Assembly: GCF_030272615.1 (NCBI RefSeq)
Contig: NW_026729292.1
Location: forward strand, 25,001 to 47,500
Direction of reading: 5' to 3'
Length of the DNA: 22,500 bases
Source of the DNA: Cryptomeria japonica
Taxonomy: Eukaryota > Streptophyta > Pinopsida > Cupressales > Cupressaceae
A program made the translations under genes and the position numbers. The notes under the pieces are model-generated. The model had not been told where the DNA came from and did no database searches. It worked only from the letters and a program-made list of their open reading frames with translations. Shown here piece by piece: positions 17,987 through 22,500 of this stretch (within the stretch, counting starts at the first letter, position 1; every line of letters starts with the position of its first letter).

Positions 17987-18505
17987 CAAGTTGTGCGCAC
18001 CAAGGCACCCACCCTGGCCAAGGTGGGTCACGGGGTGGGTCCTAGGGTGGGTAACGGGGTGGGTACTAAGGTGCGTGCCAAGGTGGGTCATAGGGTGGGT
18101 GCCAAGGTGGGCACCAGGGTGGGTGTGCACCAACCCTAGCCAGGGTAGGTCACGGGGTGGTTGTCGGGGTGGGCGTCAAGGAGCCAAGGTGGGTGGCAAG
18201 TAGCCAAGTTGCGTGCCAAGGTGGGTGTCGGGGTGGGTGCCAAGGATCCAAGGTGGGTGCCAAGGAACCAAGGTGGGTGTCTGGGTGGGTGCCGAGGTGG
18301 GAGCCAGGGTGGGTCCCAAGGTGAGTGCAAAGGTGGGTGCCAGGGTCAAGGTGAGTGCCAATGTGGGTTCCAAGGTGCCAGGGTCAGGGTGAGTGCCAAT
18401 GTGGGTTCAAAGGTGCTAAGTTGGGTGCGAGGTTGGGTGCGAGGGTGGGTGGGTGCCAAGGTGTGCTAGGTGGAAGCCCGGGTGGGTCGGCATCCCATGG
18501 GTGTC

Positions 18506-18871
18506 GAGTTGGGTGCCTGATGGGTGCTTCTTGTCAAGTTTTAGTCGTCGGGACTCATTTCGAGCCTTAGAGGTCGTTTCTTGTCCGGTTGCCCTGTCTT
18601 CGACCTGGGAACCCAATTTTGGTCCTCGGGTCCCATTTTTTTTTGTCTCGCATCCCACTTTTGGCCTGTGGCCTTTTCGGGGTCGATTCTCGTTTTGGGC
18701 ATCAGAGCATGTTTCTTCTCCTAAAACCCAATATTTGTTTATTAAGTCTCGGAACACATTTTTGTTCTCGTGGACCCATCATGGGTCTTGGAACGCATTT
18801 GTGGTCCTTGGGTCCCATTTTGCATCCCGAAACTTGTGTTTTGGTGCTTGATCCCTATTTTGGGTGCCCAC
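18506..18871. other. T-rich low-copy segment upstream of 5S, copy 2
   Basis: Matches 10571-10935 with no difference that I noticed. Confidence 0.7.
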
Positions 18872-19231
18872 CTTGCACCAAGTGCGCACCCGGGGCAAAC
18901 CGAGCGCCTTGGTGCACCGGGGCAAGATCGAGCGTGCACCCGAGGCGCCCCGAACATGCACCAAGGTGCACTCGGCCCACATGTGAGCGCAGGTCGTTGC
19001 GCCCGAGGTGGTGTGTGGGCACCGCGTTGCAGACGGGACACTGCACGCACACGACGCCCCCTACAGGTGCACGCACGTAGGCCGGGCCGGGTGCACACCC
19101 GACGCCCTAGCAAGGTGCGCGCACCCGGGCAGGGCTCACACTTGGCGAACGGGGCGCACTTCGTGAGGGAGGGTGTGCACCTCGACGGGGGTGGGTGGCC
19201 GGGGTGGATTCGCACGTGGGTCGCGGTTTGC
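18872..19231. other. CpG-rich 5S upstream spacer, copy 2
   Basis: Matches 10936-11295 apart from C-to-A at 19063 and C-to-T at 19164. Confidence 0.7.
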
Positions 19232-19259
19232 TAAGTACACACTGCGACAAGCTCATAAC
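19232..19259 (+). promoter_or_regulatory. 5S rRNA upstream promoter elements, copy 2
   Basis: Identical to the copy at 11296: TAAGTA at -28, C at -1, no GC exactly at -12. Confidence 0.6.
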
Positions 19260-19377
19260 GGGTGCGATCATACCAGCGTTAGTGCACCGGATCCCATCAG
19301 AACTCCGCAGTTAAGCGCGCTTGGGCCGGAGTAGTACTGGGATGGGTGACCTCCCGGGAAGTCCCGGTGTTGCACCC
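19260..19377 (+). rRNA. 5S ribosomal RNA gene, copy 2
   Basis: Full-length plant 5S rRNA gene, base-for-base identical to the copy at 11324, with helix I ends, A box, C-box region and a T6 terminator all intact. It lies 7,936 bp from copy 1 in the same orientation. Identity of the gene while the spacers carry a few changes fits recent duplication or ongoing homogenisation, perhaps with selection on the gene; the small number of differences does not separate these. Confidence 0.97.
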
Positions 19378-19383
19378 TTTTTT
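19378..19383 (+). terminator. Pol III T-run terminator, 5S copy 2
   Basis: Six T residues directly after the gene, as at 11442, with T5 shortly after. Confidence 0.88.
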
Positions 19384-19802
19384 AGTTTTTCGCCGGGCAT
19401 CGCAATGCTATTTGAATAAACCTTTTGCCCGTTTGCGTTCTCGTCGGGGCCGGGCCGGGCCGGGGTGCGCTGCCCGCACTACCGCGCGCGCGGGGGCGAC
19501 ACCGAGCGCGCACCCGAGGCGCCCCGAGCACACAGGCCACGGTGCAACCCGGGCGTTGTGCGCGCACCCCGGTGCGCCCGAGGTGCTGCGCGCGCACCCA
19601 GGTGAAATCGGTGTGCACCTCGGCCAGTGCGCGCTCGGTCGAGTCGCGCACGTTGGCCAAGGTGCACGGTGATGTTTCTTACTCTAAGGTTCCGCACCAG
19701 ACGCCCGGGACAGGTGAGCGAAGCTGGGCGGGGCCGGGTGCGCAGCCGGGGCAGGTGCACGCAGCTGGAGAGAGCTTTGGAGCACACTTCGGAGCGCACC
19801 AA
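19384..19802. other. GC-rich 5S downstream spacer, copy 2
   Basis: Matches 11448-11866 apart from G-to-A at 19399 and at 19744, both in CpG context. Confidence 0.7.
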
Positions 19803-19936
19803 TGATGCGCTCCATTCAAAAGTTTCCTGAAAAGGCAAAAAAAGTTGAGATTATAGAATTTCCCACTTGAGAGATTGTAAAAAAAAAAAATTTAAAATGA
19901 AGGAAACGCGGGTGCCAAGGTGTGCGCAGCCCAGCC
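19803..19936. repeat. AT-rich module 1, unit 2
   Basis: Copy of 11867-12000. Confidence 0.75.
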
Positions 19937-21523
19937 AAGGTGTGCGCACCAAGGCGCCCACCCTGGCGAAGGTGCACGCAAGGTGCGCACCCGAGGCAAA
20001 CCGGACAATTAACCCAACTTTCGACTTCGCGTGCACCTTGGAGCGCACTTCGGAGCGCTCCTTGGTGCGCACCAATCTTGGGCACCTCGGAGTGCACCAT
20101 GGCGCCCACCAAGGTGCGCACCCGGGGCAAACCGAGCTCCGACTTCGTGCGCACCTTGGAGCGCACGAAAGGTGCGCACCATGGCGCCCACCAAGGTGCG
20201 CAGCCCAGCCAAGGCGTGCGCATCAAGGTGCGCACCCTGGCGAAGGTGCGCACCCGGGGCAAACCGAGCTCCGACTTCGTGCGCACCTTGGAGCGCACAA
20301 AAGGTGCGCAACCCAGCCAAGGTGTGCGCACCCCGGTCAAACCGAGCTCCGAATCGTGCGCACCAGAGGTGCACGCCATCGTGCGCACCTTGGAGCACAC
20401 TTCGGAGCCCTCCTTGGTGCGCGCCGATGTTGCGCACCTCGGAGCGCACCCGGGGAAAACAATGCAATTAACCCGACTTTCGACTTCGTGGGCACCTCGG
20501 AGCGCTCTCGGGTTCGCACCTCGGAGCACACCGAGGTGCGCACCTTTGATGCGCTGCCTTCACCAATTTCCAGAAAAGGCAAGAAAACATTGAGAAGGTG
20601 TGCGCACCGAGGTGCCCACCCTGGCGAAGGTGCACGCGAGGTGCGCACCCGGGGCAAACCGGGCTCCGACTTCGTGCACGCCGCACCTTGGAGCACACTT
20701 CGGAGCGCTCCTTGGTGCGCACCAGGGCGCGCAACCCAGCCGAGGTGCCCACCCCGGCGAAGGTGCACGCGAGGTGCGCACCCGGGGCAAACCGGGCTCC
20801 GACTTCGTGCACGCCATGGTGCCCACCGCGGCGAAGGTGCACGCGAGGTGCGCACCCGGGGCAAACCGGGCTCCGACTTCGTGCACGCCGCACCTTGGAG
20901 CACACTTCGGAGCGCTCCTTGGTGCGCACCATGGTGCCCACCAGGGCGCGCAACCCCGCCGAAGGTGCACGCGAGGTGCGCACCCGGGGCAAACCGGGCT
21001 CCGACTTCGTGCACGCCGCACCTTGGAGCACACTTCGGAGCGCTCCTTGGTGCGCACCATGGTGCCCACCAGGGCGCGCAACCCCGCCGAAGGTGCACGC
21101 GAGGTGCGCACCCGGGGCAAACCGGGCTCCGACTTCGTGCACGCCGCACCTTGGAGCACACTTCGGAGCGCTCCTTGGTGCGCACCAGGGCGCGCAACCC
21201 AGCCGAGGTGCCCACCCCGGCGAAGGTGCACGCGAGGTGCGTACCCGGGGCAAACCGGGCTCCGACTTCGTGCACGCCGCACCTTGGAGCACACTTCGGA
21301 GCGCTCCTTGGTGCGCACCATGGTGCCCACCAGGCCGCGCAACCCAGCCAAGGTGTGCGCACCAAGGTGCACGCGAGGTGCGCACCCGGGGCAAACCGGG
21401 GTCCGACTTCGTGCACGCCGCACCTTGGAGCACACATCGGGGCGCTCCCGGGTTCGCACCGGCGTTGCGCACCGTGGTGGGCACCTCGGAGCACACCAAG
21501 GTGGGCAGCGAGGTGCGCACCTT
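19937..21523. repeat. GGTGC/GCACC mosaic repeat array, unit 2
   Basis: Copy of 12001-13650, shorter by 63 bp because one block step is missing near 21136. The C-to-T change at 20032 is at a CpG. Frames of up to 558 codons (+) and 385 codons (-) are repeat artefacts, and the 641-codon - strand frame starting further right covers the same repeats. Confidence 0.9.
20547..20606. repeat. AT-rich module 2 (truncated), unit 2
   Basis: Copy of 12611-12670. Confidence 0.8.
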
Positions 21524-21653
21524 TGATGCGATGCCTTCACTAATTTCCATAAAAGGCAAAAAAAAAACGAGATTTTAAAATTTCCGTTTTGAAAGATAGT
21601 GAGAAAAAGGGAATGCTGGTGCCATCTTGAGCCCGCCCTGGTGCGCAGCCCAG
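21524..21653. repeat. AT-rich module 3, unit 2
   Basis: Copy of 13651-13780, also hairpin-disrupted. Confidence 0.9.
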
Positions 21654-21757
21654 CCAAGGTGTGCGCACCAAGGTGCCCACCCTGGCGAAGGTGCGCGCCC
21701 GGGCAATTAACCCAACTTCCAACTTCGCGCGCGCCAGGGTGGGAGCGCACCCAACAA

Positions 21758-21847
21758 CCGGGCCTGGGAAGAGCCAATGCGAGAAACCCCACCAAACGCT
21801 CTGACAAAAAAAGAGGGGGCGCTCCAGTAACCCCGCTTCGGAGCGCA
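21758..21847. repeat. CCAAT-type module, type a, unit 2
   Basis: Copy of 13885-13974 at offset 7,873. Confidence 0.85.
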
Positions 21848-22018
21848 CCCTGGGCAAACCCAGCCAAGGTGCCCACCCCGGCCAAGGTGCAGGCGAGGTG
21901 CGCACCCGGGGCAAACCGGGCTCCGACAACGTGCACGCCGCACCTTGGAGCACACTTCGTAGCGCTCCCGGGTGCGCACCTCAGAGCACACCAAGGTGGG
22001 CAGCGAGGTGCGCACCTT

Positions 22019-22149
22019 TGATGCGCTGCCTTCACTAATTTCCAGAAAAGGCAAAAAAAAAAGGAGATTTTAAAATTTCCGTTTTGAAAGATAGTGAAAA
22101 AAACGGAACGCGCGTGCCATCTTGAGCCCGCCCTGGTGCGCAGCCCAGG
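22019..22149. repeat. AT-rich module 4, unit 2, hairpin intact
   Basis: Copy of 14146-14276. Confidence 0.9.
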
Positions 22150-22226
22150 TAAGGTGCCCACCCTGGCAAAGGTGCGCACCCGGGCAATTAACCCTACTTC
22201 CGACTTCGTGCGCGCCAGGGTGGCAA

Positions 22227-22316
22227 CCGGGCCTCGGAAGAGCCAATGCGAGAAACCCCACCAAACGCTCCGACAAAAAAAGAGGCGGCGCTCCAATAAC
22301 CCCGCTTCGGAGCGCA
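22227..22316. repeat. CCAAT-type module, type b, unit 2
   Basis: Copy of 14354-14443. Confidence 0.85.
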
Positions 22317-22488
22317 GCCGGGGCAAACCCAGCCAAGGTGCCCACCCCGACGAAGGTGCACGCGAGGTGCGCACCCGGGGCAAACCGGGCTCCGACAACG
22401 TGCACGCAGCACCTTGGAGCACACTTCGAAGCACTCCCGGGTGCCCACCGGCGTTGCGCACCGTGGTGGGCAGCGAGGTGCGCACCTT

Positions 22489-22500
22489 TGATGCGCTGCC
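22489..22500. repeat. AT-rich module 5, unit 2, start only
   Basis: Only TGATGCGCTGCC is inside the window; it corresponds to 14616 in unit 1. Confidence 0.75.

Larger units (their letters stand above)
10069..18004 (+). repeat. 7,936-bp 5S-bearing tandem unit, copy 1 (complete)
   Basis: Sequence from 10069 recurs from 18005 at a constant offset of 7,936 bp up to about 13200, then at 7,873 bp to the window end. Contents in order: G-rich array, T-rich segment, GC-rich 5S upstream region, 5S gene, GC-rich downstream region, then about 6 kb of GGTGC/GCACC mosaic with eleven AT-rich modules. Such a 5S repeat is far longer than the few-hundred-bp units usual in plants. Confidence 0.95.
18005..22500 (+). 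repeat. 7,936-bp 5S-bearing tandem unit, copy 2 (cut by window end)
   Basis: Repeats 10069 to about 14627 of copy 1. The G-rich part (18005-18505) matches 10069-10569. Offset is 7,936 until about 21136, where 63 bp of copy 1 (about 13201-13263) are absent, then 7,873. The unit runs off the window at 22500. Confidence 0.95.

Noticed and set aside
1-22500. 18S, 5.8S or 26S rRNA coding sequence, tRNA genes
   Set aside because: I found no conserved rRNA core motif or tRNA A/B-box pair with cloverleaf potential on either strand. The tRNA check was by eye only.

Overview
This window is nuclear, repetitive, non-coding DNA from a seed plant, most likely a gymnosperm. The only genes I can support are two identical 5S rRNA genes on the + strand (11324-11441 and 19260-19377). 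Their sequence is plant-type, and the GC-rich variants in it fit what I recall of gymnosperm 5S genes. I see no credible protein gene, tRNA, transposon or CRISPR array. The long open frames (up to about 660 codons) are open in several frames and on both strands at once, because the repeats are GC-rich and lack stop codons.

Layout. (1) 1-4090: a tandem array of a 188-bp unit, degenerate at the left end and nearly uniform at the right. (2) 4091-5460: three 440-545 bp units, each joining a decayed 188-bp-like part to a conserved core. Read on the - strand this core contains TTATATAGGGG, which resembles the plant RNA polymerase I start site. (3) 5461-8690: ten more copies of the core in 311-bp and 157-bp units, interrupted by a 56/50-bp array and a 52-bp array. 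(4) 8690-10570: GGTGCAC palindromic repeats, then a 1.7-kb G-rich GGTGGGTGCC-type array. (5) 10069-18004: one complete 7,936-bp unit holding a G-rich segment, a T-rich segment, a 5S gene and about 6 kb of GGTGC/GCACC-rich mosaic repeats. The mosaic is punctuated by about 130-bp AT-rich modules and itself contains a 2,365-bp internal duplication. (6) 18005-22500: the start of a second 7,936-bp unit, nearly identical and cut off by the window end.

Interpretation (inference). The order reads best as a very long 35S rDNA intergenic spacer whose 35S genes run on the - strand. From right to left it would hold the 5S units in opposite orientation, G-rich subrepeats, an array of 13 spacer or gene promoters, external transcribed spacer (ETS) repeats, and then an 18S gene to the left of position 1. 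Linked 5S-35S (L-type) arrangements are known in some gymnosperms and in Asteraceae. No 18S, 5.8S or 26S sequence lies inside the window, so the linkage is a prediction. The alternative is a free-standing 5S array with an unusually long unit next to unrelated satellites.
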